DNA from: WHTF01 sp964482425
Lineage (GTDB): Bacteria > Desulfobacterota > Binatia > UBA9968
Direction of reading: 5' to 3'
Length of the DNA: 12,882 nucleotides
Assembly: GCA_964482425.1 (NCBI GenBank)
Contig: CAYZXN010000350.1
Span: 1-12,882, forward strand
The position numbers were made by a program, and so were the translations under genes. Under the pieces are notes generated by a model, which did no database searches, was not told the DNA's origin, and was given only the letters and a program-made list of their open reading frames with translations. Below are positions 12,799 through 12,882 of this stretch, piece by piece. How positions within the stretch are numbered: the stretch's first letter is position 1; each line of letters opens with the position of its first letter.

Positions 12799-12882
12799 AT
12801 GTGGCGTTATGTCTTCGCCTCTGTCTTGTTATTGTGCCTCGGATTGACGGTTGGTGTTTTGAGCACCGAAGTCAGCACCTCA
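12799..12882 (+). CDS. Start of an exported protein, truncated by the window end
   Basis: ATG 12799 follows an excellent ribosome site, GGGAGG at 12788-12793, five bases away. The 28 codons present encode MWRYVFASVLLLCLGLTVGV and then LSTEVSTS: a basic residue, a hydrophobic core and small residues, as in a Sec signal peptide. A single membrane anchor is the alternative. The mature protein is outside the window, so no function can be given. Confidence 0.6.
   Translation, partial: MWRYVFASVLLLCLGLTVGVLSTEVSTS

Overview
The window looks like bacterial chromosome with moderate GC and conserved housekeeping genes. Promoters fit sigma-70 spacing and start sites have GGAGG-type ribosome sites. An amidohydrolase remnant, an IclR regulator, a FadF/EMO-type iron-sulfur oxidoreductase and an archaeal-type (type II) GAPDH together suggest an environmental bacterium of a deltaproteobacterial, Binatota, NC10 or Rokubacteria kind. 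That placement rests on gene content alone and is weak. I see no tRNA, rRNA, CRISPR array, insertion sequence or prophage.

Layout. 1-80: possible start of a leftward gene running off the edge. 246-802: decayed amidohydrolase with frameshifts and a large internal deletion. 1019-4109, leftward: trpE, trpG (overlapping ATGA), a free-standing threonyl-tRNA editing-domain protein 7 bases after trpG, a hairpin, then an SH3-domain lipoprotein. 4117-4298: a trp leader with a promoter, a short reading frame containing one Trp codon, and three mutually exclusive RNA hairpins; the last is an intrinsic terminator just before trpE. 4500-5279, rightward: an IclR-family regulator with its own terminator. 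5478-7947, rightward: a membrane FadF/EMO-like oxidoreductase followed by a secreted DUF192 protein. 7969-9036, leftward: type II GAPDH with a good promoter. 9203-12043, rightward: tldD and pmbA (tldE), then octamer repeats and a terminator. 12147-12356, leftward: a cysteine-free HMA-fold protein. 12799-end: start of an exported protein.

How they may work together. TrpE and TrpG form anthranilate synthase, and the leader can be folded as a classical ribosome-dependent attenuator, so the operon is probably tuned by tryptophan charging. The third gene is a predicted tRNA proofreading factor, an unexpected partner for trpEG. TldD and PmbA make the two-subunit TldD/E metalloprotease. The IclR regulator and the FadF-like protein are adjacent and codirectional, with an inverted repeat just ahead of the latter, but a regulatory link is inference. 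The best candidates for something new are the single-Trp attenuator, the editing-domain gene in the trp operon (which seems to lack the lysine used by archaeal ThrRS editing domains), and the divergent archaeal-type GAPDH.
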